Of a stretch of DNA of 64,000 nucleotides, positions 23,240 through 33,289 are shown piece by piece; position 1 is the first letter of the stretch, and each line of letters begins with the position of its first letter. The DNA comes from Hansfordia pulvinata. Taxonomy: Eukaryota > Ascomycota > Sordariomycetes > Xylariales. The stretch spans positions 1 to 64,000 of the forward strand of contig BJKQ01000029.1 in assembly GCA_006538405.1 (NCBI GenBank), read 5' to 3'. Below the pieces are notes generated by a model that saw only the letters and a list, made by a program, of their open reading frames with translations, was not told the DNA's origin and searched no databases. The position numbers and the translations under genes were made by a program.

Positions 23240-24906
23240 CAGGCGCCCGCCATATTGAATCGAATCAAGCATCTCCCACGGCGCCCAGTTTGCCTCCCAG
23301 AGTCGGGTCGGGGGTCTTTTTAGCGACAGCCAAAGTCGTCGATCACCCAACGAATGATATGCCTTCGGCAGCTCGATCCGGGACAGATTTGCTGGCAATC
23401 TTGCTTTCCTTTCTGGGCGAATCGAAATTTTCCATGGAGTTACTGTGCACCGGGGCAAGGCCACGCGGGCGCTGGTCATCAGAAGGTGAAATGGTCGACA
23501 CGCGGCCCCCTCGACTAATCCCCGACTTGGAATCGCTGTTGAGCCAGCCAAGACTTGTGAGCGATGCTCTGGGTGATCTTTGCGCGGCCGGTGTTATCTC
23601 CCAGCTCCCAGACTCCACGTTTGTCCTGGATCGTGCCAAGAGAGTCGAGATATTAAAAGGTATCGGCGAAGAAGACACCCTGTGGCGCTGGCAGGCTCTG
23701 GCAATCACCTACCGGACAATCTCATGGAAGTATCTGGAGCAAAGGTGAGTTCATTAGCACCAACCAGCTCGACAGGACATTAACACAAGTAGGGACCCCA
23801 CTCTCGAGGCTCTGATTAAGCCACAACTAGAACATATATTTGTGGCTTTCCTCCGCCACGACTCCGAAGCTCTGAAGGCTCTAACTCTCCATACTCAGGA
23901 GGATTTAGCACTTAGCTTCCTGGAAGCTAGCCGGTTTCCCAACCGCAGGTGGAAAGAAAAAGCCGTCTCGTTTGCAGGACAGGTCATTACGCAGGCTTCG
24001 AGCCAACTCCTTCGTCTCCACTATACACAACGGCAGATGCTCCTAGTCGCCTTGCCGGTGTACCACCGAAGTTCACCCAAGAGTCTCCGTATCCTGATTC
24101 CGGACATCGGAATGACAGGCACGTCAATGCTGCCCGTGGCCATTTCATCCATCAGAAAGCACTAGATCTATTCCAGGGCGAGAACCTGGGTGCTTCAATC
24201 CAGGTCCTTTCCTCGTGGCTATCGGGGAATTCATCTGCAGAGAAGGTGGTTCTTCACCGAGTCAACATCCTCCGTGGGAGAATATGTCGATATCAAGGAA
24301 ATCATCAGCAGGCCTTGGTTTACTTGAACGAGAGCAAGTGCATTCAAATGCAGTGTGGACACCTCTACTTCGACGAGGACAACGTGGACCTTTCTTGCGA
24401 AATAGCAGATGTTCACAGGGAGCTAGGTAACCCCGTGGAAGGTGAGATGATCCTGCGCCATCAACTGAAAATCGAACCTTCATCGTCCAAAACCCCAATT
24501 CAGATATCATTGGCAGAATGTCTATTCGCTCGAGGTCGGTTCAAAGAGGCACATTCTATCTGTTGCAACTTGGACCATGATTCACCGATGGCCAAGATGT
24601 CACGCCTGCGACTGAACATCACCATGGGCAAGCTGGAGCAGACAAGGCATAATCGGGACAAGGCACTTGAATGGTGGACCAAAGCGTTGGGAATTATGAA
24701 TTAATTCCGTCCAACAAGCGGCCATGCTACTCGGGTTATTCACATCTCTATTCGAGTTTTTTTGCAAGAAAAGGGCGACCCCGAGTTGGCGGCACAATCG
24801 CTTACACAAATATCCGAGCTTGAGCGGGTCTCGGCACATGCGGAGGCTAGGTTTTGGATTCCAGGGTTGGATGCGTGGCATCGGCAAATCGTGTCCTCTG
24901 AATAGT
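23240..24906 (+). pseudogene. NLR-type C-terminal region with TPR-like repeats, truncated and frameshifted
   Basis: The first part (23350-23745) has the post-NB-ARC pattern of ascomycete NLR-like proteins: LLAILLSFLGESKFSMELL, PRGRWSSEGE, LCAAGVISQL and WRWQALAITYRTISWKYLE. A spliced junction at 23745/23793 (GTGAGT...TAG) restores the frame as QRDPTLEALIKP. Then come helical repeats (ALDLFQGENL, LRGRICRYQGNHQQALVYLN, EIADVHRELGNPVEGEMIL) and the terminal ARFWIPGLDAWHRQIV ending at 24906. Frame changes occur near 24040 and 24710-24770. The NB-ARC P-loop and any effector domain expected upstream are absent, so only a broken C-terminal half remains. Family role: fungal nonself recognition or programmed cell death, by analogy. 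Confidence 0.6.
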
Positions 24907-27155
24907 TTCTGTTAATACACTGAGTTTGTTTCAACGTGGTAAGATGTGTTCCGCTGCCTCAGGACCCATCAAACTGGCTCATGACAGTACGCTGGAGCCT
25001 TCTATCCGACAGGACTATACCTCCGTGGTGGTTTGTGGAGCCACCTCTTTCGGTCTCGTCACATTAATTGCCTATTCAGTCATACCAGAACATGATGTGA
25101 AACACTTCAACGATTCTACTTAGAACACGTGCGCATATTTCCGTAGTCAGCCTGTAGAGAGTCGTTACAGGACGTTCCTTACAAATCCAAACGGATCAGC
25201 CAGCGTCTCCCACAGGTTTTTCACACGGAGGCGATTGATCGACTTGGAAAATAGCCCTGATCAGTGCCTCCAGTAAAGCTACTCCACAATCCCCTACCCC
25301 AAACCTTCACTTACATCAGTCATATTACTCTCTCAATGCAAGGTCTAGACGATCACTCACTCGTCCACATTAGGGTTACATGTGATCCACGGAGATGTTT
25401 CAACGGCCAAAGATAGGCAAATGCTCAAAGTGAGTTCAGAATTGTGCTCCAGGGCAAGTTCAAAGTAATTCTACAAGATGCAATAGAATTCCTTCGCAAG
25501 AAAGACATGGTCGATCATCTCGAGAAATGTGCAACAGACCGCTCGCGTGGCGGACGCGCTCGAAATTATATACCCCAGTATTTGGGCAGTTCGTCCTGAC
25601 CTGGCCTTACATCGACATGATGTACCTTTGAGTCTCGTTCTGTGGCATTTTCATCAAGTCGTCTATCCGATAGCCCGGAGCAAGTAAACATCCTGAACGC
25701 CACCACACCCAACGGGTGCATTGAACTTTGTGGCATCTGTTCATTTTGTTTATCATAGCCATGTGCGGTTCTACAGGTGGAAATCAGCATAGTGTCAGCT
25801 CGAGAGGTTGTTGCTTCAAAACTGCGCTGCGAAGGTTAGGCAAACACATTGTCCTTACGCATTCATGATGAAACCACTTCTTCATATACCAATGGCTTTT
25901 TGGGGCTTGGAGCCGACGAATCATACTTGTCATGATTGAATCCTTGTGTACACCTGGACCTAAGGATAGCCTTATCATTTGGTGAGTGGGGAATGCAGCG
26001 AGACACAAATAGCAGAAAGCCTGGTGTTACGTGAGATCTGGACTCGGAAACCAAGAGCAGGCATCAAATATGATGGAGTTGACTCGGAGTACTCTTTGAC
26101 GGCGCGTGGTGGACACTCAAGTCCTTGGCTGGCCGCTTATGTTTGGTCTAGGGCGGTAGGCGGTTGACCTTTCCTATGCGCTGTAAGGTTGCATCCGGTG
26201 CTCGCAGGCTTTTCGTCCATGACTTCGTCCATGACTTCGTCCATGACTTCGTCCATGACTTCGTCCATGACTTCGTCCATGACTTCGTCCATGACGCAAC
26301 ACCTACATCATTCATCTCTCCCGACACACTCATTTAGCACCACGCATATGTAGCCTTTCATTCATCACCAACATCATTCAGGTGCCAAAACTCCTCTTAC
26401 GATGAAGTGCAGAGGTGGGCCTATTTCGCCAAATTCAGCGAGTTGACCAACGACGTGCAAAGGAGGATCGCAGCTGAGTTGACACAAGATATCGTGTAGC
26501 GTTGCCCCCTCGGCTGCTATGGCTACACATCAATCCGTAGCCACGGCGCGGCGTGAGGCAGATTCTGCAGGCCCTGCCTACACCGGCATGGAAAGCGCAG
26601 ACAGCCATGGAAAGTGAAATGTGGAGTAACAAAAGCTCGGAGTGGTGGTTGGTGCGACCAGGCAGTCCAATAAAGTTGCTGGAAGTGCCATGCAGTGTCA
26701 CATTTACGGCATGGCTTCATACTCCTCGGTCTTGCTAGCCTTGGGTTCGGAGGCCCAGACCATTCAGGGGCAACATTGTCACTTCTTAGGCGCGTACCAC
26801 CTGCATGTCTCACCGGTGTCCCCATGAGCAAACGCAATGTTGGTCCGCTCGGGCCAATGATAGAATAATGTTACATGTGACCTTTCTCGGACTTATCGTT
26901 GAGATCTGATTGGATGCTACAAACTGCATGTTGGCTCTAGTGTCTGGCGCATCCAGCCGGATTCAGCTGTAATCGTCTCCGCGAACTACTGCCGCTGAGC
27001 TAACAAGATGCAATAGGATTAACGTGTCAGGTCTTAGCTCATGGCTCCCCAAGCCTGTGCAGATTGCAACGCACTCGCAATGGCGCACTCGGTTGTCCTC
27101 CAGTTATTTGTTTGCATACCACACGTAACCTCAGATACAAAATGAATCCAATCCT
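24907..27155. other. long gene-poor stretch with one short tandem repeat
   Basis: Only short overlapping frames are present, such as a 65-codon plus frame at 24926 and several between 25560 and 26840, none with a known motif. The 26212-26295 repeat is listed separately. Confidence 0.5.
26212..26295. repeat. 12-base tandem repeat, seven perfect units
   Basis: Seven identical copies of ttcgtccatgac. The minus strand reads as a Ser-Trp-Thr-Lys tetrapeptide repeat in a 61-codon frame with no other sign of being a gene. Confidence 0.95.
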
Positions 27156-27317
27156 ATGATACAGCACTGTCGAAATGCTCGGGGGGGCTTTTTTTGTAAT
27201 GCGTTTTGTCGATGGTGTTGCATTATTTTAAGAACAACCTATTCGCGTCCGGTCCCATTATTTTTCACATCCAACCGTATCAATTCTGCCACCTCTGATC
27301 CCGCCCGAGACAAAAAA

Positions 27318-28071
27318 GTCATGGTTTTCACTCATTTCGAGAGGAGTCAAGTCTATCTTAGTTGTCGAGCAATAATCAAAGGACAAAGGGCGGCCTTGCG
27401 AAAGCGGAAGAAGATTCACCAAGAGATAGAAAGGAAAGCCAACCTACTTGCACAGCTACTTCGCGCCATGAGTACCGAAAAAGTTGCATACGTAGCTTTG
27501 GAGCTCCTCAATCAGGGAGTTTTCGATTCTGAAATGGTGGCGCAGCGGACATTTCCTGAACTGTTTCAATCAACGAAAAATCAAGACGTCAAAAGGGAGA
27601 CATCTGAAGCAGAAGCGATCAAGAAAACGAGGGAGACAATCCAGAGGGCCACAGAACGAGAGCCAGATGTCGTCGATAACGCGGAGGTCTATGAAGTCAA
27701 GATGCCTCTAGAGAGGGTTTAACCCTCTGTTGCAGCTCCAGACACCGAGCCAGGTGCAGCTTGTTCTTGCATGAAGCCCAACTCAGGTATGAAGCTCAAT
27801 CTCTGCTTGTTGCAAACATGGATAACCTGATCAGTCCAATGTTATGGTAGAGGCTCTTGGAAAAGTGGGATTTCCTTCCGTTATTCCGACCTTCTTTCCT
27901 ATTTCTTTGCCTCATCCTACCCAGCAGTTTGTTCTGGTCAGTGTGCAAGAGGTTCTAGAAGAAGCGTGGTACGAGTTCGCTAAGAGAGGAGCCAAATCTT
28001 TCCTGGCCGAAAATGGGTGGGTGTTAGTCGGACCTTCGAAGAATTTATTAGCTAGGCCATATAAAGCATGA
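27318..28071 (+). pseudogene. pieces of a conserved fungal protein of unknown function (N-terminal/middle part)
   Basis: A charged helical frame (27318-27722) begins MVFTHFERSQVYLSC and contains QRAALRKRKKIHQEIERKAN, with nuclear-localisation-like basic runs. A second frame at 27844-28071 has VLEEAWYEFAKRGAKSFLAE. They lie upstream of the 28358-29053 domain in the same orientation and may belong with it, but stops and missing splice joins separate them. No catalytic motif seen. Confidence 0.35.
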
Positions 28072-28149
28072 CGTTCGCAAAGGGTGGATTTGTACGTAAT
28101 ACGTGATGGTGGTGATAATGCTTATTCTTCATTCCTATGTATGAAGTCG

Positions 28150-28290
28150 TACGGAAGGGCTGGCCAGCAAATAGGCCAGGCCGCGAGGGCAGTTAGCCTG
28201 GCACTCGCAGGCACTGCCCAGGGCCGTCAGGGCTGGAAGACTAGGCCGAAATAGGCCTAGCCCTAGCCTGCGCAATTGAGCGCCGCAAGC
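28150..28290. repeat. GC-rich cluster of GGCC/AGGCC/GCCT palindromic words
   Basis: About 140 bases dense in overlapping ggccag, aggcc, agcctgg and taggcctag words, many of them self-complementary. It stands out from the less GC-rich flanks and lies between two coding pieces of the same orientation. It could form hairpins or mark a small repeat element. Confidence 0.5.
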
Positions 28291-28357
28291 GCGCGTACGG
28301 GAGCATGATCAACAGTTCCAGCCAAAGTGCATTCAACAGTGGGACTCCTAATCTCAT

Positions 28358-29053
28358 GTGGAGTTAAACAAGTGGACATGGCTTTTCCGCCACTACCAGC
28401 TTCACTTCCCTCCCGAGGCTTTCACCGTGGGCCCGGGCGAGTTGGCGGAGGTTACCTCAGCAGCAGCTAGTATCCGTCACGCGGCTGTCCATCGGATTAG
28501 GACACCTATTCGAGAACTCCGTGGTATGTGCCAGCACGGTGCGGATCTTGCGTCTGCATTGGGAGACTCTGGCAGAGCTTCTTGCATCATCGAATTCGTC
28601 ACAGAACTACAGATACAACTCGACTGTACGCAATTGAAGAAGAACGACCTGGAAAGAATGGTCCTGCAACAACTGGACACCATCCGAAGGAAGCGTCAAG
28701 AACTTGAGCGAAAGGAGTCGCAGCTCTTGCAAGACGTTGTAGCTCTTGACGCAGAGAACACGACAATAAACGGAGCTCTTCTGAGCCAGCAAGTCAAGTG
28801 CATATTGTCAAAATACAGGATGCAGTTGCAGGCTGGTTCCGTCTTGAGCACACCTATTCCCGGTAGCTGCACCCCAGCTGAAAGCGAGGCAGACCATTGG
28901 GCCGGCAACAGTCCAAGCCGTTCCCAGCTCATGGGGGTGAAGTGCGACACGGAACAAGCGAGGTTGGGCGGTCTTTTGTTTGGAGCAGCCTATGTCATGC
29001 TTTCAGGTCTTTTAGAGACCTGTCTTAGTTGCGGCCTTGCCATTGCCAGATAG
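28358..29053 (+). CDS. fungal conserved domain of unknown function (IRHAAVHR family), N-terminally incomplete
   Basis: An open stretch of about 230 codons starts in mid-domain at LNKWTWLFRHYQLHFPPEAF; there is no ATG at the head, so the upstream exon is missing or in the preceding pieces. The motif AASIRHAAVHRIRTPIREL, followed by a long coiled-coil-like helix (QLDTIRRKRQELERKESQLL), is a pattern found in a large set of ascomycete hypothetical proteins common in accessory regions. The C-terminus has a hydrophobic segment (about 28970-29050). Function unknown; not an enzyme by any motif visible. Confidence 0.5.
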   Translation: MELNKWTWLFRHYQLHFPPEAFTVGPGELAEVTSAAASIRHAAVHRIRTPIRELRGMCQHGADLASALGDSGRASCIIEFVTELQIQLDCTQLKKNDLERMVLQQLDTIRRKRQELERKESQLLQDVVALDAENTTINGALLSQQVKCILSKYRMQLQAGSVLSTPIPGSCTPAESEADHWAGNSPSRSQLMGVKCDTEQARLGGLLFGAAYVMLSGLLETCLSCGLAIAR

Positions 29054-30057
29054 TTTGCATCTCTCTTTGAAGGTTTCCATTCCAGCAAATAGAATCTGAT
29101 TTCTGCGTCTTCTATACATTTATGTACACCGTATTGATTGGTTGATTGGCATAGTTTTGGAGCAATCGCTATATATAAATTTCCGGCCGTGCACATGCCC
29201 ATCCACGCTGCTGCGGCAGACCTACTAAGCCACTTGTCCGTAGGAAAGCTTCTGTCTTATCAGGGGCATATCCTTGTGAAGAAACCGTTCCGTTCCGCAA
29301 AAGTAGCCCACTCCACATTATTGTCCCCTAGATACTTTGTTAAGGCTGTGCGAGGCGCGTGCTTTGATAGCAGTCTCTCTTCTCCTTATAAGTGTGTTTA
29401 GCTAAATATTGGCGTGGAAGTTCTCTGAAAATATCCGCCGGCTGAAATCAAATTCCGAATACCCGAATCAAACCTATAAACTTGTTTCAACTCACTGTTT
29501 TGTTTAGCAAATCAGTCATGATAGCCCAGTACTAAATGCGTTATGAGCTGTAAAGAAAGTTGCAGAACAGTTGCTCCGATATTCGCGAGAGTTGCACTAG
29601 CATTTACAATCGCAGATCCGTACAGCCAGCGTGGTATGGACAGCAGGCCTTCACAATGATTGAGCTTCAGGAGCAACCCATGAGACGGCTTATGAATATG
29701 GCATCGGTGGTCCTTCTACAAACCCATAGCAATGGGCCGTCACTTTGCAAATTTGATAATGTTCTTCACGAATGTTCAAATCAGATTCCAGTTTTCTGTC
29801 CTGAAGCCGCCATAAGCGCGCGGCTATCATGCTGCAAAAGGGTGCGCTAAGATTGGGCCCAGTTCGATGATGATTGGCTGGGGCTTGTTGTGGAACCACA
29901 CCTACCTAGCATCTTAATTTAGACCAGGCCTGTCATGTGAGCATTTAAACACGCCACCCCGACACGGTATTGAGCGATAGAGTACACCACCAGCACCTTT
30001 GCGCGTCAACACTTCTTCATCAGACATCTGCATTTTTTTCTCGCTACTTCACTCAAC
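29054..30057. other. no recognisable gene
   Basis: Short frames only. A TATATAA-like word lies near 29170. The last 100 bases are the pyrimidine-rich 5' flank of the 30058 gene. Confidence 0.4.
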
Positions 30058-30770
30058 ATGGGCCGAGACCGCGATTCAAAGACTCGCCGCTATGGCCTGG
30101 CTAAAAAAGCCAACACCTACCACAAGAAATTCAGTGCCAAGACTGCTGTGATTTTCTTCGACCAAGGACAATGGTACTCATACTCTTCACATCCCGAGTT
30201 TCTCGCCGAGTTCCAGGGCTCAAAGGGAGTGCCGACCGACAATTCCATGGGTCCTGATGACTTTGAGACCATATCCGAAAGAAGATCACCACCAAAATCT
30301 CCTTTCACACGATCAGGTTCGCAAACTTCCTCGTCAGACGGCGAAGACTCATCATCCAGTGAAAGGCCTCGCGAAGAGGAAGTGAATGCAATTGCTTCAG
30401 ATACACCCAAGCCCTGTGCTCCATTCCAGCTCATGGAGGAGTCTTCTCTATTGGATCCCCGGGGTCGATTTGGTCTGGTGGCACAGCTCTTTCCGACGCT
30501 TTCACAACACCAATGCCTCCCACACCTCCAAAGCCCTTCTCGCCTATTCAGTCATTTGATGAGGGCTTTTTTCTGGAAGAATCTCTCGCTGCCGGGGAAG
30601 CTGATTCCTCTACTTCTCCTACGGAGCTGGGCGCGAAATTCACGGAACCGAGGACGCCCTCGCCTGTTTTGAGTCGGGCTTTGGGAGATCCCAGTTGGGC
30701 GGGACTTGTGGAGGGATTCACCAATTTTGAAGATTATTGTCTCCCCAGCACTGAAGCTTGTACCACATAG
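30058..30770 (+). pseudogene. MADS-like short fungal protein, frame change in the middle
   Basis: The ATG at 30058 opens SKTRRYGLAKKANTYHKKFS, then AVIFFDQGQWYSYSSHPEF. This resembles the SRF/MADS fold pattern R(K/R)xxLxKKAxExxxxxxA-x-V-x-hydrophobic-x-GxxYxY seen in many short ascomycete MADS-like proteins. A Ser/Asp/Glu-rich linker follows. Near 30470-30500 the likely frame changes to one reading MPPTPPKPFSPIQSFDEGFF and ending at 30770; I see no canonical intron that would do this. If functional, it would bind DNA or partners in the nucleus. A second MADS-like fragment lies at 34530-34705. Confidence 0.5.
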
Positions 30771-32372
30771 AGAGTGGCGCTACCGGTGTGCCACGGAATG
30801 CGTTCTGGCAAAGATCAAACAGGAAGATGTTTTCGCGTGGACAAGAGACGACAAGCCAGCAGGAAAGTGCACGGAACCCGCAAGTTTCAAGGCTCAAAAA
30901 AGATACGGCTGGGCGATGAGGAGCGATTGATGGAGATGCAATACTTCATGTAGAAGTATAGTCAGATTTGCAAGCCCATGTAGAAAGGCGACAGAGCAAT
31001 TATTCAGATCGTCGCAATTGACTGAACCCTTCTGTAGTATTTAGCATTTTAAGAACCCTCGCAGCAGGTCTTTCTCGTGCACCTTCTGAATCATTGTGGG
31101 GTACTTCTATTTTGTTTGTGAATTCAGAAAATAGCATGACGTGCCGCGAATATTCGAAACGATCAAACTCGGTTGGCCGCCTGCGAATCGAACGATCGCT
31201 GCCGTCTTGAGGTCATGGATGGCATATAAGTACACAGAATGGCGGCAGCTGGCACCCTTGAAAGATTGTCTTTAATAAAGACTAGCATTTCCTTCCTTAC
31301 AAGATGCAAGGCGCTGCGTCGCCTGCTTCTCTCATATTGCCTATGATCAAGGCTTGCTTTGTACGCAGGTTGATAAGACTCCCTGCTACCTTGCAGAATT
31401 GGTCGGCGGCAGGCTATTGACTGGGTATCTGGCCAGTCTTGACCTTCGACGGCGTAAGCTGTGCATCTCTGATCTGGGTAAGTCGATATTGGTGGTGAAA
31501 GATCCGGCTTACGACAGCGTGATATCACATTTGCGCTGGCGAGATTCGGCCCTGTTGGTGCTGGCCACAGGGGTCCCAGAATTTGTCGACCAACAATCTC
31601 AAATCCGCCAATCACAAGAAACAGACGCCCCACCCCTTGTTACTTAGCGCCAACATCACACGCCATCCTGCTCGTTTGCTCCTGATGTAACTCACCTTTT
31701 CACACTGCGGGAAGATATGATTAATCCCTGATGCCAATGACAACGTTCCCGGAAAAGACGACGGAGAACTCTAAATTGGATCCCGAAGCAATCAGGTTCT
31801 CAATTTGGGCAGGGGGTATGTGCCATGTAGCTGGTTGCACCTTTTACCGGCACCTGCTCTCCGAGGCTGCGCATTGCCAAGGTGTGATGCTCAGTTCACC
31901 CACCCGCATGATGGAACCATAAAATCAGCCAGGTGACTGCGGAAAGCCGAAATTGGCGACGCCACTCAGGCGCCATCGCCCCCCTAACCTGAGCTGGTTC
32001 GCAAATTGATATGTTTGCAAAATGGCCTGCAACCATCGGATCAGATGTTGTGGGGGTTGAGCGCTGTGCGCTTCCTGTGTGCGCCTCCAATGCCAGCAAA
32101 CGCGACCGCAAACGCAAACGCAAATGTCTGTTGCGACGGCAGGGGTAGCGCCAACGACTCGGTAGCTCTGCTGCCCCATGCGTTCAGTTCCACAATATCC
32201 TTGCTTGACTACATTCGGCTTGCTACGTACAGTGACCACGTAAAGGGTTGTCTTCTCAGCGCCACGCAAGCGGCGGTGTCGAGATGATAAACTTATTAAA
32301 ACCCCTGAATCATAACTCCAGCGGACAGCTAAAGTGATTGTTTTGCGGTATAGCCTCGATCCTTTGCTACTC
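30771..32372. other. no recognisable gene
   Basis: Opposite-strand frames of about 97-156 codons overlap at 31163-31647 and of about 93-243 codons at 31925-32656, without motifs. The minus frame over 31925-32656 is a shadow of the zinc-cluster gene at its upper end. Confidence 0.4.
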
Positions 32373-33289
32373 ATGCCATTCCGACAGAAGATGCTCCGCC
32401 TCAAGCGGCCTCTTCGGCCGAAAGCTCCAGGAGGTCTCGATGCCAATCCAGAGAAACTGGCTGCGCGTCCCAAGCGTACTTCGGTAGTACAGGCCTGTCG
32501 TGTATGTAGGGCGTCAAAGACAAAGGTCAGTGGCATCCCCATTCCACGTTTGTTTCTGACACTTAGTAGTGTAGCGGAGAACGTCCAAACTGTGCGAGAT
32601 GCGAAGCCAAGAACCTCGATTGCGGATACGAGGGGGCAAATGGCCAGTCGATCCAAGCAGCTACGAGAAGCCGCTTGCGCGACCTGGAAAGACGTCTTGC
32701 CAGTGGAGAATCGTCATCGGTACTGCAAATTCAACCATCCCCCATACCTGCACCCAGTGACGCAAAGACCATGTTCGAGTCCAGGTCAATATCGTGCGTT
32801 TCCACATCCGACTTTCCGGATCGGGGTTGCACAGAGAAGGCTGTTTCTGAATTTTACGAGAGCTTCCCTTGCAGCTATCAGCACCTCCCCGCGGAAGAGG
32901 CTCAAAAGCACATCCAAGCCGTTTATTGCAGGCCTGAAACAGAAGCAGACATCAGCGGTGCGCATGCTTCCTATATCGCGGCCATTGCGGCTGTCGGAGC
33001 CAGCATGCTGGAAACAGACGATGGAGGCTCTTTAGCCACGACGTTCTATACCATCGCGTCTCGCAACTTTCAATCTATGCTTGAGCATCATCCGTCATCT
33101 GCACTCGCAACATGCATCCTCCTCGGATACTTCAATAATTCACACCAGCCTTGCGTGGCTCTTATGTGGTCAGGTAAGTTACCGGTTGAAACTTATTATA
33201 ATTTTGGCCTAACAAAGACAGATATTGGGAAAGGAATTGCAGAGCGGCTGCTGGGACACGGCTCGATTTCATCAGCAACAGGCGGCTAA
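32373..33289 (+). pseudogene. Zn2Cys6 transcription factor, C-terminally truncated (274 aa)
   Basis: Exons 32373-32525, 32570-33173 and 33222-33289 join in phase through GT...AG introns. The junction of exons 1 and 2 lies inside the zinc cluster and gives ACRVCRASKTKCSGERPNC, then ARCEAKNLDCGYEG, a complete C-x2-C-x6-C-x(n)-C-x2-C-x6-C motif. A short linker (RLRDLERRLASGE) is the usual coiled-coil dimer helix. The middle region (AVSEFYESFPCSYQHL, ALATCILLGYFNNS, VALMWSG) matches the start of the fungal-specific transcription factor domain. The protein then ends at about 274 residues, whereas family members usually have 500-800, so the end is lost. DNA binding may survive; regulation by the domain probably not. 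Confidence 0.7.

Noticed and set aside
32006..32287. Alanine/asparagine-rich frame (NATANANANV)
   Set aside because: It comes from a short local repeat of gcaaacgc words and has no homologous pattern or neighbours.
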